A stretch of DNA of 39,540 nucleotides from an uncultured Angelakisella sp. (GCA_910585535.1 CAJUFK010000003.1:44451-83990); one strand, 5' to 3'; counted from the stretch's first letter, positions 23,332-31,391 are shown. Notes: generated by a model not told the origin, from the letters alone. Numbers and translations: made by a program.

Positions 23332-23736
23332 ATGGAGGAACATCCTTCGTCCTATGAGGACCGGTTCCGCCGCCGCCTGGACACCATCCAAGCCGGGGCC
23401 TGGGAGCGGCTGGAACAGATCGGGACCTTTCCCCCGGAGGCCGCCCGGGCCCTCCTCCGGGAAATTCTGGAGACAGGGTGTCTGGCCCAGAACGCCGCCA
23501 ACATCCTTCTGGGCCGGGAGGCCCTGGCCCGGCTCCCCGGGGGCTGGCTCCGGGAGAACCTGCCCGGGGCGGCGGAAGACTGTCTTTTCCGGGATCCCGG
23601 CTGGGAGGAATGGGAGTTTCGCCGCCTGGCCGAAATGCTGGAGCAGTCCTTTCCGGATCTCCTGGCCTGGTGGGTGGGATATGCCCGCCGGCTAAACGAC
23701 CCGGGGGTAGAGGAAGCGATACAAGATTACATATAG
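23332..23736 (+). CDS. Hypothetical protein (134 aa)
   Basis: A 134-residue soluble, mostly helical protein rich in Arg, Glu and Leu (YEDRFRRRLDTIQAGAWERL; WWVGYARRLNDPGVEEAIQD). No family recognised. ATG at 23332 lies 2 bases after the preceding stop, with GGGGGAA as ribosome site, and the gene ends 11 bases before the oxidase gene, so it is part of the polA-rimI run of plus-strand genes. Confidence 0.68.
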   Translation: MEEHPSSYEDRFRRRLDTIQAGAWERLEQIGTFPPEAARALLREILETGCLAQNAANILLGREALARLPGGWLRENLPGAAEDCLFRDPGWEEWEFRRLAEMLEQSFPDLLAWWVGYARRLNDPGVEEAIQDYI

Positions 23737-23747
23737 GAGGAAACGAC

Positions 23748-24764
23748 ATGACCTACCAGGAAGTATTGGAAAACGCCAGAAAGCAGCTGGCCCCAAGGTG
23801 CCGGGTCTGCAAGGAGTGCGACGGCCGGGCCTGCCGGGGGGAGGTCCCCGGGGCCGGGGGCAAGGGGACCGGAGCAGCCTTTATCCGCAACGTGGAAAAA
23901 CTGCGGGAGATCACCCTGCAGATGGACGTCCTCTACGAGAACCGGGGGCAGGACAGCCAGGTCACCTTTTGGGGCCGTTCCTTTGCCGCCCCGGTGTTCG
24001 CCGCCCCGATCGGGGGGATGGCCCACAACTACACCCCCGCTCTGGACGAGGCCGCCTGGACCAAGGCGGTGGTGGACGGCTGCGCCGACGCCGGGGTGCT
24101 GGCCTTCACCGGGGACGGGGTGAACCCGGAGCTGCTGGAGCTGCCCCTGCGGTGGATGGCGGAGCAGGGCGGCCTGGGGGTGCCCACCATCAAGCCCTGG
24201 GGAATGGAGACGGTGCTGGAGAAGGTGGCCAAGGCCAAGGCGGCAAACCCGCCTGCCATCGCCATGGACGTGGATTCCGCCGGGCTCCCCTTCCTGGCCG
24301 CCCAAGGGGGCGACGCCGGCCCCAAAAGCGTGGAGGCCCTTCGGCAGATCACCAAAGCTGCCGGGCTTCCCTTCCTGGTCAAGGGCATCATGACAGTGGA
24401 AAGCGCCCGAAAGGCCCGGGAGGCCGGGGCCTGGGGGATTGTTGTCTCCAACCACGGGGGCCGGGTGCTGGATCACACCCCCGCCACCTGCGAGGTACTA
24501 CCGGAGATCGTAGCCGCCGTGGATGGAACTATGAAGATCTTTGTGGACGGCGGGGTCCGCTCCGGCGCAGACGTCTTTAAGATGCTGGCCCTGGGGGCGG
24601 ACGCGGTCCTTATCGGGCGGCCTCTGGTGGCCGCTGCTTACGGCGGCGGAGCCGAAGGGGTGCGGCTGTACATGGAAAAGGTCATCGGGGAGCTGCGGGA
24701 CACCATGAAGATGACCGGCTGCCAGACCATCCGGGACATCACCGCGGACAAGCTGCGGCGGTGA
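23748..24764 (+). CDS. FMN-dependent alpha-hydroxy-acid oxidizing protein with N-terminal Cys cluster
   Basis: A 338-residue TIM-barrel flavoprotein of the lactate/glycolate oxidase family, oxidising a 2-hydroxy acid to the keto acid. FMN and catalytic elements are visible: PIGGMA, the Lys of FLVKGIMT, the catalytic His and Arg in SNHGGRVLD, the phosphate loop DGGVRSGADVFKMLALGA and IGRP. The N-terminus carries Cys18, 21, 24 and 29 (CRVCKECDGRAC), absent from classical lactate oxidases, which may bind an Fe-S cluster or zinc; that is inference. In a strict anaerobe the electron acceptor is probably not oxygen. ATG follows AGGAGG. Confidence 0.88.
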   Translation: MTYQEVLENARKQLAPRCRVCKECDGRACRGEVPGAGGKGTGAAFIRNVEKLREITLQMDVLYENRGQDSQVTFWGRSFAAPVFAAPIGGMAHNYTPALDEAAWTKAVVDGCADAGVLAFTGDGVNPELLELPLRWMAEQGGLGVPTIKPWGMETVLEKVAKAKAANPPAIAMDVDSAGLPFLAAQGGDAGPKSVEALRQITKAAGLPFLVKGIMTVESARKAREAGAWGIVVSNHGGRVLDHTPATCEVLPEIVAAVDGTMKIFVDGGVRSGADVFKMLALGADAVLIGRPLVAAAYGGGAEGVRLYMEKVIGELRDTMKMTGCQTIRDITADKLRR

Positions 24765-24790
24765 CCCCGGGGAAAGAAAGGAGCGATACA

Positions 24791-25444
24791 ATGGATCCGG
24801 AAAAACTCTTTGACTCGGTGGAGGTCCTTTACCACAGCAGCATCCGCATTACCGGAAGCAAGACGGTCTACTTTGACCCCTTCCGGGTGGAGGGGGAACC
24901 GGCGGACGCCGACCTCATCCTCATCACCCACGACCATTTCGACCACTTCTCCCCCGCCGACATCGCCAAGGTGCGAAAGGCGGGGACGGCCCTGGTCACC
25001 CCTGCCTCCACTGCGGAGGAGGCCAAAAGGCTGGGCTTCCCGGAATTCCACACCATGGCCCCGGGGGACCGGCTGGAGATCGCCGGGGTCACCCTGGAGG
25101 CGGTAGCCTCCTACAACACCAACAAACCCAACCACCCCAAAAAGAACAACTGGGTGGGGTACCTTCTCACCATGGACGGGGTTCGGTACTATGTGGCCGG
25201 AGACACCGACGACACCCCCGAGGCCCGGGCCGTCTGCTGTGACCTGGCCCTGGTACCCGTCGGCGGCACCTACACCCTGGATGCCGCCGAGGCCGCCCGG
25301 ATGGTCAACGCCATGGCGCCCAAGGCGGCGGTGCCCACCCACTATGCCGCCATCGTCGGGACGGTGGCGGACGCGGGGACCTTCCGGGCCGGTCTGGACC
25401 CCGCCATCCTCTGCCGGGAGCGGATGCTTCGGACCGGGGATTGA
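24791..25444 (+). CDS. MBL-fold metallo-hydrolase
   Basis: A 217-residue metallo-beta-lactamase-fold protein of the short UlaG/YddR-like type. The metal motif HxHxDH is THDHFDH (H47, H49, D51, H52), followed by YYVAGDTDDTP, PVGGTYTLDAAEAA and a final VPTHYAAIVG. Such enzymes hydrolyse lactones or phosphodiesters; the substrate is not evident. ATG at 24791 follows AAAGGAG. Last gene of the plus-strand run begun by polA, 26 bases after the oxidase gene. Confidence 0.88.
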   Translation: MDPEKLFDSVEVLYHSSIRITGSKTVYFDPFRVEGEPADADLILITHDHFDHFSPADIAKVRKAGTALVTPASTAEEAKRLGFPEFHTMAPGDRLEIAGVTLEAVASYNTNKPNHPKKNNWVGYLLTMDGVRYYVAGDTDDTPEARAVCCDLALVPVGGTYTLDAAEAARMVNAMAPKAAVPTHYAAIVGTVADAGTFRAGLDPAILCRERMLRTGD

Positions 25445-25451
25445 GCCGGAG

Positions 25452-25514
25452 GCCCCCGTCTTCCAAAAAAAACATCGCCCCCGCTTTCCGAACCTGGAAG
25501 ACGGGGGCGATGCT
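25452..25514. terminator. Terminator between convergent MBL and nucleoside hydrolase genes, with a competing arm
   Basis: CATCGCCCCCG (25473-25483) pairs with CGGGGGCGATG (25502-25512), extended by CTTTCC/GGAAG; on the minus strand it is followed by TTTTTTTT. A second left arm GCCCCCGTCTTCC (25452-25464) is a perfect 13-base complement of 25496-25508, so the right arm can fold two ways. Confidence 0.8.
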
Positions 25515-26519
25515 TTACCGGAAGTTCCGGATCATTTCGATAACCTTACGGGAGAAACGCAGGCGGTCGGCGTCCAGGGCAACATAGCAGTTCTCCGGGC
25601 GGTCGGGGTAGGCCCGGGTGTCGCAGATGGTCTGGCCGTCGGCGAAGCCGCCGCTCATGTCCACATCCACCCGCATAAAGCGGACATCCCGCAGCACCTC
25701 CGGGTCCAGAAGGTAGGCCACGCAGAGGGCGTCGTGGAGGGGGGCCGAGTCGGGGAGGTCCTGGGGCTGGTAGGCGTTGTAGGCCACGATCCGCTCGTCC
25801 AGCAGGTCCGCCACGGCGATGGCCAGGGGGGTGCCGATCTCCCGAAGCTCCGCCTCGTCCTCCCGGGTGAAGTTGGCCCGGTGGGTGGCGTCCAGGGGGA
25901 CCATGGTGATGGTCTTGACCCCGCTGGTGAGGACGATCTGGGCGGCCTCCGGGTCGGCCCAGATGTTGAACTCGGCGGCGGCGGTGGCGTTAAAGACCTT
26001 GAAGCCGCCCCCCATAAAGATGATCTCCTTGATCTTCCCGGCGATGCGGGGCTCCAGCCGCAGGGCCATGCCGATATTGGTCAGCGGCCCGGTGGGGATG
26101 AGGGTGATGTCCCCCTCCGACTTCATCAGGGTGTCGATGAGCCACCAGACCCCGTGTTCCGGCTGCTCCTTGCTGGTGGGGGCGGGCATGGGCAGGCAGT
26201 CGTGGTGGTAGGAGATGACCTCCCCCTTGTCGTCCAGCTTGTCCGCCTTGACCCCGGTCATGCCGGTGTAGTCCCCGTGGCGGTTGGGCAGGAGCTTTGC
26301 CACCATGGAGGTGGCGCAGCCCCGGTAGACGGGGGTGTCGCTGCGGAGCATATCCACCACCCGGAGGGTGTTGTCAGTGGTGAAGTTGATCTCCTTGTTT
26401 CCGGCCACGGTGGTCACCCCCAGCAGATCGATCTTTGGGGAGAGGATCGCCATCATAATGGCCACAGCGTCGTCGGAGCCGGTGTCGCAGTCCAGGATGA
26501 CCTTCCTTTTGTCAGACAT
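25515..26519 (-). CDS. Nucleoside hydrolase (IunH family)
   Basis: A 334-residue nucleoside N-ribohydrolase, splitting nucleosides to ribose and base. The calcium-binding DCDTGSDDAVA is at residues 10-20; GVTTVAGNKEI, the IPTGPLTNIGMAL segment, FMGGGFKV, AEFNIWADPEAA and HDALCVAYLLDPE are further family motifs. Base preference cannot be read. ATG at 26519 follows AAGGAGG. Third gene of a patatin-RibD-like-nucleoside hydrolase unit, 11 bases after the preceding stop; the pseudouridine genes upstream also serve nucleoside salvage. Confidence 0.94.
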   Translation of the reverse strand: MSDKRKVILDCDTGSDDAVAIMMAILSPKIDLLGVTTVAGNKEINFTTDNTLRVVDMLRSDTPVYRGCATSMVAKLLPNRHGDYTGMTGVKADKLDDKGEVISYHHDCLPMPAPTSKEQPEHGVWWLIDTLMKSEGDITLIPTGPLTNIGMALRLEPRIAGKIKEIIFMGGGFKVFNATAAAEFNIWADPEAAQIVLTSGVKTITMVPLDATHRANFTREDEAELREIGTPLAIAVADLLDERIVAYNAYQPQDLPDSAPLHDALCVAYLLDPEVLRDVRFMRVDVDMSGGFADGQTICDTRAYPDRPENCYVALDADRLRFSRKVIEMIRNFR

Positions 26520-26530
26520 GATGTTCCTCC

Positions 26531-27256
26531 TTATTGCTGGTCAGTTGTCGGGCGGGCGTCGGGGCAAGGGGCCGGCGGGTGGATGACCTGGTAGCGCAGC
26601 CGCAGATAGGAGTTTTCCAGGACCGTGCATCCTTGCAGCTTCAGAACGCCCAGTTGGGACAGTTCCTTTGGGGAAAGCAGGGAGTTCCCGCCGATGAGGG
26701 CGGGGGTGTCCTTGCCGCCGATCAAAACTGGGGCCACCACAAGGTCCACATAGTCCAGCAGCCCTTCCCGGAGGAAGAGGCTGTTCAGCGTCCCGCCGGT
26801 CTGTATGGTGATCCTTTCACAGCCGCACTGGGACCGGAGCCTTGCAAGGGCGTTTGGGAGGGAGGGCTCCTCTTGGAACAGGACCCGGAGATTTTCCTCC
26901 TCCACCCCAAAGGCCGGGTGATTTCGGTTGGAGGTGATCAGCGCCAGCTGTTTGGACCGGGCGCAGAGCCAGCGGACCCCCTGTTCCGTCAGATGGGTGT
27001 TGTCCAGAACGGCAAAGGAGACAGGGGTCTTTGGGGGCGGGGCCGCCGTGTTGGCCCCGATCTTGGCCTGGACCCTTCCGGAGTTCAGCGACCAGAGGTC
27101 GGTGGTCTGCTCGATCTCGTAGTATTGGTGGAGCCCCTCCCGCACCCCCGGGAGGGTGGGGAAGTCCCGGTCCACATCCAGTTCGTCGGTGGCCCCGGTG
27201 CTGATCTTGCCGTCAACGGACATGAGCAGGAATAAAGTCGTGATGGGGCGATCCAT
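26531..27256 (-). CDS. RibD C-terminal/dihydrofolate reductase-fold protein
   Basis: A 241-residue protein of the RibD C-terminal domain family (DHFR-like fold, NADPH-dependent reductase). It starts PITTLFLLMSVDGKIS, a family hallmark, and has the IQTGGTLNSLFLREGLLDYV and APVLIGGKDTPALIGG segments. The deaminase domain of bifunctional RibD is absent, so it is a stand-alone reductase of unknown substrate rather than the riboflavin enzyme. ATG at 27256 follows AAAGGAGG, 16 bases after the patatin gene. Confidence 0.88.
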   Translation of the reverse strand: MDRPITTLFLLMSVDGKISTGATDELDVDRDFPTLPGVREGLHQYYEIEQTTDLWSLNSGRVQAKIGANTAAPPPKTPVSFAVLDNTHLTEQGVRWLCARSKQLALITSNRNHPAFGVEEENLRVLFQEEPSLPNALARLRSQCGCERITIQTGGTLNSLFLREGLLDYVDLVVAPVLIGGKDTPALIGGNSLLSPKELSQLGVLKLQGCTVLENSYLRLRYQVIHPPAPCPDARPTTDQQ

Positions 27257-27272
27257 TTCCAGCGCCTCCTTT

Positions 27273-28571
27273 CTACAGAATGAGCAGGTACAGGCTGGCC
27301 ATCAGCTCCCGGGGGAGGGCCAGGGCCAGCAGTTCCGGCCGCAGAAGGGGATCTCCGCCCTGGATCAGCTGGGCCAGGTTTTCCATAACGGTGAGGAGGG
27401 CCAGCTCTTTGCCCAGGGCCCGAAGGATCTCGGCGGCTCCGGCCTCCCCGGAGGGAAGGCTGTCCAGGGAGATGTCCCGCTCCCCCCGGCGGTCCCGCTC
27501 CACCTGGATCTTCTCCCCCAGGGCGGCGTTGAACTCCTCCATGGTGTAGGAGCGGGTAGGATCCAGGCCAAGCAGCTCCCCGGCGGTCTCGGCGGCCAGG
27601 AGGAGCAGGTCCTCCCCCTGGCGGCGGGGGCCCAGCTTTTGGCGGAACCGGGCCCGGACGGCCCGTTCCAGCACCTGACGGGTCTTTTCCTCCATGGGCT
27701 CCAGCAGCTTTTGGTAGAGGGCGGCGAACCGCTCGCCGTGGCGCAGGCGGAACCGGTCGGCCTCCCCGGCGGGGAAGGCGTAGGCCCTGCCGTCGCAGCG
27801 GCCCGCCTCCTTCATGGCGTCCCAGTAGCCCAGGCGGATGTTCCGGCGGCACTGGTCCCGCTCGAAGAGGAGGAAGTTCCCCAGGTCCCAGCAGCTTCGG
27901 ACCAGGCGGAGGGGGACATCGGGCTTGAATCTCCGGCGGATGCCGATGCCGTCCACCTCCACCGCCCAAATCTCGGTGAGGGGCAATCCGGCCTGGGTGG
28001 CCATCTCCACCGGGAGGTTGTCGTAATAGCCGCCGTCGATGAAGCGGGCCTTTTCGATGGTCCGGGGCTTAAAGGCGGGGAAGCAGGAGGCGGAGGCGAT
28101 CATATAATCGGCCACCGAGCCGGGGGGCATATCCCGGAGGAACATCTTCACCGGGGTGAGGCGCTCCATATCCACGGTGACGATGCCGTACTCCACGCCG
28201 CTGGCCCGGAGTTTGTCCTCGTCCAGGATGGATCGGATCATCTCCTCCAGGGGGGAGATGTCCAGGCCGCCCTTCTGGACCATTTCCCGGACGAAGGCCC
28301 GGTAGACGGCCAGGCGGCTGTCGGGTTTATTTTCCGAGGGGGGGATGCCCTCCATGACCTGGGGGTTATCCATATTCCACCAGAGGTCCCAGGCGGCGTC
28401 GAACTCGCCTTGGGCCATGAGGGCGCCGTTTAGGGCGCCTACCGAGGTACCGGTGACGACCTTATAATCCAGGTCCAGTTCCCGGAGGGCTTGCCAGACG
28501 CCGATCTGGTAGGCGCCTTTGGAGCCGCCGCCGCCCAGGACGACGGCACGGACGGGATGAGAATTGGGCAT
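27273..28571 (-). CDS. Patatin-like phospholipase
   Basis: A 432-residue patatin-family serine hydrolase with a Ser-Asp dyad. Oxyanion loop GGGGSKGAYQIG (13-24), nucleophile elbow GTSVG (Ser43) and DGG (Asp179) are all present. The catalytic domain ends near residue 260; the remaining 170 residues form a helical C-terminal region of unknown role. No signal peptide, so it acts in the cytosol or at the inner face of the membrane on phospholipids or acylglycerols. ATG at 28571 follows AGGAGG. First gene of a three-gene unit; I see no clear promoter in the 135 bases up to psuG, which hold the second copy of a structured repeat. Confidence 0.93.
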   Translation of the reverse strand: MPNSHPVRAVVLGGGGSKGAYQIGVWQALRELDLDYKVVTGTSVGALNGALMAQGEFDAAWDLWWNMDNPQVMEGIPPSENKPDSRLAVYRAFVREMVQKGGLDISPLEEMIRSILDEDKLRASGVEYGIVTVDMERLTPVKMFLRDMPPGSVADYMIASASCFPAFKPRTIEKARFIDGGYYDNLPVEMATQAGLPLTEIWAVEVDGIGIRRRFKPDVPLRLVRSCWDLGNFLLFERDQCRRNIRLGYWDAMKEAGRCDGRAYAFPAGEADRFRLRHGERFAALYQKLLEPMEEKTRQVLERAVRARFRQKLGPRRQGEDLLLLAAETAGELLGLDPTRSYTMEEFNAALGEKIQVERDRRGERDISLDSLPSGEAGAAEILRALGKELALLTVMENLAQLIQGGDPLLRPELLALALPRELMASLYLLIL

Positions 28572-28609
28572 AGGCGGACACCTCCTAACAAGCTAAGAAG
28601 AGAACGCGG

Positions 28610-28700
28610 ACCCTCCCCGGCGCTCCGCGCCTAAGGGTTGTGCCGGGCGTAGGCTGTGCCTGGAGTCGGAAGTGGGCTGGCGCCCCGCGGCGGGGAGGGT
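28610..28700 (+). repeat. Dispersed structured repeat, copy 2, with terminal inverted repeat
   Basis: ACCCTCCCCG (28610-28619), hairpin GGCGC-TCC-GCGCC (28619-28631), box TGTGCCTGGAGTC (28655-28667), and a perfect inverted copy of the first box, CGGGGAGGGT, at 28691-28700. Box order and spacing (23 against 24 bases) match copy 1 at 9533. It lies between psuG and the patatin gene. Confidence 0.68.
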
Positions 28701-28706
28701 ATGGGG

Positions 28707-29624
28707 TTACAGCTTGCTGTATTCAATGGCGATCCGGGCTGCTACCCGGGCGTTGTTGTAGGCCAACTGGAGGTTGCTTGCCAGGGAGACCCCCTTGGTG
28801 TAGTCCTTAATGTGGGCCAGGAGGAAGGGGGTGGTGGCCTTTCCGTGGATGTTCTCCGCAGCGGCGGCCTCCAGGGCCTTGTTGATGACCCCCTCCATCT
28901 CGTTGAAGTCCAGCTCGTACTCCTCCGGGATGGGGTTGGCGATGACGAAGCCGCCCTTCAGTCCAAGGTCCCACTTGGTCTTGAGGATCTTGGCGGCGGT
29001 GGCGGGGTCGGGAACGCTGACGTCCACCTTGTGGCCGCTCTTGCGGCAGTAAAAGGCGGGGAAGTCCTCGGTGTCCATCCCCAGGACAGGGACGCCCATG
29101 GTCTCCAGATACTCCAGGGTCTTGGCGATGTCCAGCAGGGACTTTGCCCCGGCGCAGACTACGGCCACCCCGGTGTTCGCCAGCTCCTGGAGGTCGGCGG
29201 AGATGTCAAAGGTGGTCTCCGCTCCCCGGTGGACGCCGCCGATGCCCCCGGTGGCAAAGACCTTAATCCCCGCCATCTCGGCCAGCATCATGGTGGTAGC
29301 AACGGTGGTGGCGCCGGTCTTGCCGGTGGCCAGGTAGACCGCCACGTCCCTGCGGCTCACCTTGCCCACGGTGGGATCCTTGCACATCAGTTCCAGCTCC
29401 TCGGCGGTAAGGCCGATCTTCAGCTTTCCGCCGATAATGGCGGTGGTGGCGGGAATTGCCCCCTCCCCCCGGATGATCTCCTCCACCTTGTGGGAGAACT
29501 CCCAGTTCTCCGGGTAGGGCATCCCGTGGGAGAGGATGGTGGACTCCAGGGCCACCACAGGCTTGCCGGCCTTCACGGCCTCCGCGATCTCCGGGGTGAT
29601 GGAAAGATACCTTTCGATGTTCAT
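28707..29624 (-). CDS. psuG: Pseudouridine-5'-phosphate glycosidase
   Basis: PsuG splits pseudouridine 5'-phosphate into uracil and ribose 5-phosphate, breaking the C-glycosidic bond. The 305-residue protein shows the family segments VVALESTILSHGMPYPEN, GKVSRRDVAVYLATGKTGAT, FATGGIGGVHRGAE and VVCAGAKSLLDIAKTLEYLE. ATG at 29624 is chosen over that at 29633 because AAAGGA is 9 bases before it. It follows psuK by 52 bases on the same transcript, the same two-step pathway as E. coli yeiC-yeiN. Confidence 0.96.
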   Translation of the reverse strand: MNIERYLSITPEIAEAVKAGKPVVALESTILSHGMPYPENWEFSHKVEEIIRGEGAIPATTAIIGGKLKIGLTAEELELMCKDPTVGKVSRRDVAVYLATGKTGATTVATTMMLAEMAGIKVFATGGIGGVHRGAETTFDISADLQELANTGVAVVCAGAKSLLDIAKTLEYLETMGVPVLGMDTEDFPAFYCRKSGHKVDVSVPDPATAAKILKTKWDLGLKGGFVIANPIPEEYELDFNEMEGVINKALEAAAAENIHGKATTPFLLAHIKDYTKGVSLASNLQLAYNNARVAARIAIEYSKL

Positions 29625-29676
29625 GCTGCACATTCCTTTCTTTACAATATGTATATTCTTATCGAGGGATAACAAA

Positions 29677-30798
29677 TTAAAGGTCCTTGACCGAGATTTC
29701 GTCCCGTTCCATCACCGCCAAGACGTTTTCAGCGCTGATCTCCGGGTTGATGGTGCTTTGGTGGGAAATGGCCATCCGGGAGGCGGCCACGGCGAAGGGC
29801 AGTGTTTTTTCCGGGGGCCACCCCTGGAGGAAGGAGTAGACCAGCCCCCCCATAAAAGCGTCCCCGGCTCCGGTGGCGTTGACCACCTGGGCCATGGGCT
29901 GCCCCCATGCCCGAAGGAAGCGGCCTTCCCGGTCGTGGTAAAAGACCCCTTCCCTGCCCAGGCTGATTACCACCTGGGAAAGCCCCTGGGCAATCAGGCG
30001 GCGGGCAGCCTCCCGAAGGGTCTCCAGGGAGGTGATGGGCATTTCCGCCAGGATCTCCGCCTCCAAAAGGTTGGGCTTTACGGTGTGAACACCCCGAAGC
30101 CCCCCTACCAGCTTCCGGGCGTAGGCGGTGCTTACCGGGTCCACAAAGACCGGGGTCTCCGGGCCATAGGCAGCGGCCAGATACCGGAGGATCTCCTCCG
30201 GCAGGCCGCAGTCCGCCACAATGACCCCTGCGCCACGAAGAACGCCGCTCTTTCCCTGAAGAAACTCCACCGACAGCTTTTGGAGGACCCGCATATCCGA
30301 CATGGCAATGGCCATCTCCCCGGTGTCGTGGTGAAGGGAAAGGTAGATAGAGGAGCTGTCCCCCTCCGAAACCAAAAAGCCCGAGGTGTCGATGCCGGCG
30401 GCCTGGCACTCCCGGCGGATTTTTTCGCCGTAAACGTCATCCCCTGTTGCAGTGATCAGGCGGACCGGGGCCCCCATCCGTGCGGCGTTCTCGCAGATAT
30501 TATGGGTCACGCCCCCCACCGACATACCAATCAAACCGGGGTTGGAATCCTCCATCACCAGGGGGGCGCGGCTGCGGCCCATCAGGTCGATGTTGGCGGC
30601 CCCCACCCCAAGGACATACCGCTCCTCCTGATCGGAGAGGACGTAGCCCTTCCCCAGGATGTACCCCTTTTTGCCCAGGTTGGTCAGGTGGACCCCCACC
30701 GAGGAACGGGTGATGCCCAGGCGTTTCGCCAACTCCCCCTGGGAGAGCATGGGATCCTGGCGGAGCAGCTCCATGAGCTGACGTTCCCGATGGGTCAT
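29677..30798 (-). CDS. psuK: Pseudouridine kinase (PfkB family) with N-terminal HTH
   Basis: Residues 1-55 form a winged helix-turn-helix (RERQLMELLRQDPMLSQGEL then AKRLGITRSSVGVHLTNLG). Residues 60-373 are a ribokinase/PfkB kinase with GGVTHNICENAARMG (substrate and lid region), FVDPVSTAYARKL, the conserved VKPNLLEAE and the catalytic GAGDAF (310-315, Asp313). Adjacent psuG identifies the substrate as pseudouridine, phosphorylated at O5'. The fused HTH suggests it also regulates its own operon; three TGCTTA-type half sites lie right at the promoter. ATG at 30798 follows GGGAGG. Confidence 0.92.
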   Translation of the reverse strand: MTHRERQLMELLRQDPMLSQGELAKRLGITRSSVGVHLTNLGKKGYILGKGYVLSDQEERYVLGVGAANIDLMGRSRAPLVMEDSNPGLIGMSVGGVTHNICENAARMGAPVRLITATGDDVYGEKIRRECQAAGIDTSGFLVSEGDSSSIYLSLHHDTGEMAIAMSDMRVLQKLSVEFLQGKSGVLRGAGVIVADCGLPEEILRYLAAAYGPETPVFVDPVSTAYARKLVGGLRGVHTVKPNLLEAEILAEMPITSLETLREAARRLIAQGLSQVVISLGREGVFYHDREGRFLRAWGQPMAQVVNATGAGDAFMGGLVYSFLQGWPPEKTLPFAVAASRMAISHQSTINPEISAENVLAVMERDEISVKDL

Positions 30799-30827
30799 GG
30801 GGATGGCCTCCCTTCGATTTTAGCTTT

Positions 30828-30851
30828 TGCTTAGATTTAAGCAACTGCTTA
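30828..30851 (-). promoter_or_regulatory. Operator-like triple half-site upstream of psuK
   Basis: Plus strand reads TGCTTA (30828-30833), GATT, TAAGCA (30838-30843), AC, TGCTTA (30846-30851): alternating inverted half-sites, the inner pair a perfect TAAGCA-AC-TGCTTA palindrome. It begins 1 base after the -10 box, covering the start of transcription, the position of a repressor site. Confidence 0.7.
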
Positions 30852-30852
30852 T

Positions 30853-30880
30853 ATTATACCAGATTTTTCTTCCAAGGCAA
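30853..30880 (-). promoter_or_regulatory. Promoter of psuK-psuG
   Basis: TTGCCT (30880-30875), 16-base spacer, TATAAT (30858-30853) on the minus strand. Confidence 0.7.
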
Positions 30881-30933
30881 GGCACGTTTTTCACAATTTT
30901 CAGGCGGTTTATTTGGCACATCTGCCGGGGACA

Positions 30934-30968
30934 GAAAAACAGCGGAGACAAAAGCCTCCGCCGTTTTT
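30934..30968 (-). terminator. Rho-independent terminator of ridA
   Basis: AAAAACGGCGGAG / CTCCGCTGTTTTT stem with a loop of about 9 bases and a T-run in the minus direction, 19 bases after the ridA stop. Confidence 0.8.
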
Positions 30969-30986
30969 GGATGGGTCGTTTTCTGT

Positions 30987-31355
30987 TTACGCCTCGGCAA
31001 TGGCCTCGATCTCGCAGAGCAGGCCCTTGGGCAGGGTCTTGACGGCCACGCAGCTCCGGGCGGGCTTGGAGGTGAAATACTTAGCGTACACCTCGTTGAA
31101 GGCGGCGAAGTCGCCCATATCGGCCAGGAAGCAGGTGGTCTTAAAGACCTTCTCCATGCTGCTGCCGGCGGCCTCCAGAATGGCGGCAACGTTCTTGCAG
31201 CTTTGTTCCGCCTGGGCGGCGATTCCCTCGGGGGCGTTTCCGGTGGCGGGATCCACAGGGATCTGACCGGAGGTGTAGACGAAGCCGCCTACCTTGAATC
31301 CCTGGGAATAGGGGCCGATTGCGCCGGGGGCGTTTTTGGTATCAATGACCTGCAT
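30987..31355 (-). CDS. ridA: RidA family enamine/imine deaminase
   Basis: A 122-residue YjgF/YER057c/UK114 protein. RidA hydrolyses reactive 2-aminoacrylate and related imines released by PLP enzymes. Visible: AIGPYSQG near the N-terminus, YTSGQIPVDP, the strand VFKTTCFLADM and the signature region PARSCVAVKTLPKG with the conserved Arg, then IEAIAEA. ATG at 31355 follows AAAGGAG. It is monocistronic, between its own promoter and terminator. Confidence 0.95.
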   Translation of the reverse strand: MQVIDTKNAPGAIGPYSQGFKVGGFVYTSGQIPVDPATGNAPEGIAAQAEQSCKNVAAILEAAGSSMEKVFKTTCFLADMGDFAAFNEVYAKYFTSKPARSCVAVKTLPKGLLCEIEAIAEA

Positions 31356-31391
31356 GATAAAAGCACTCCTTTTTTCAAAGTTTGTACTTTA

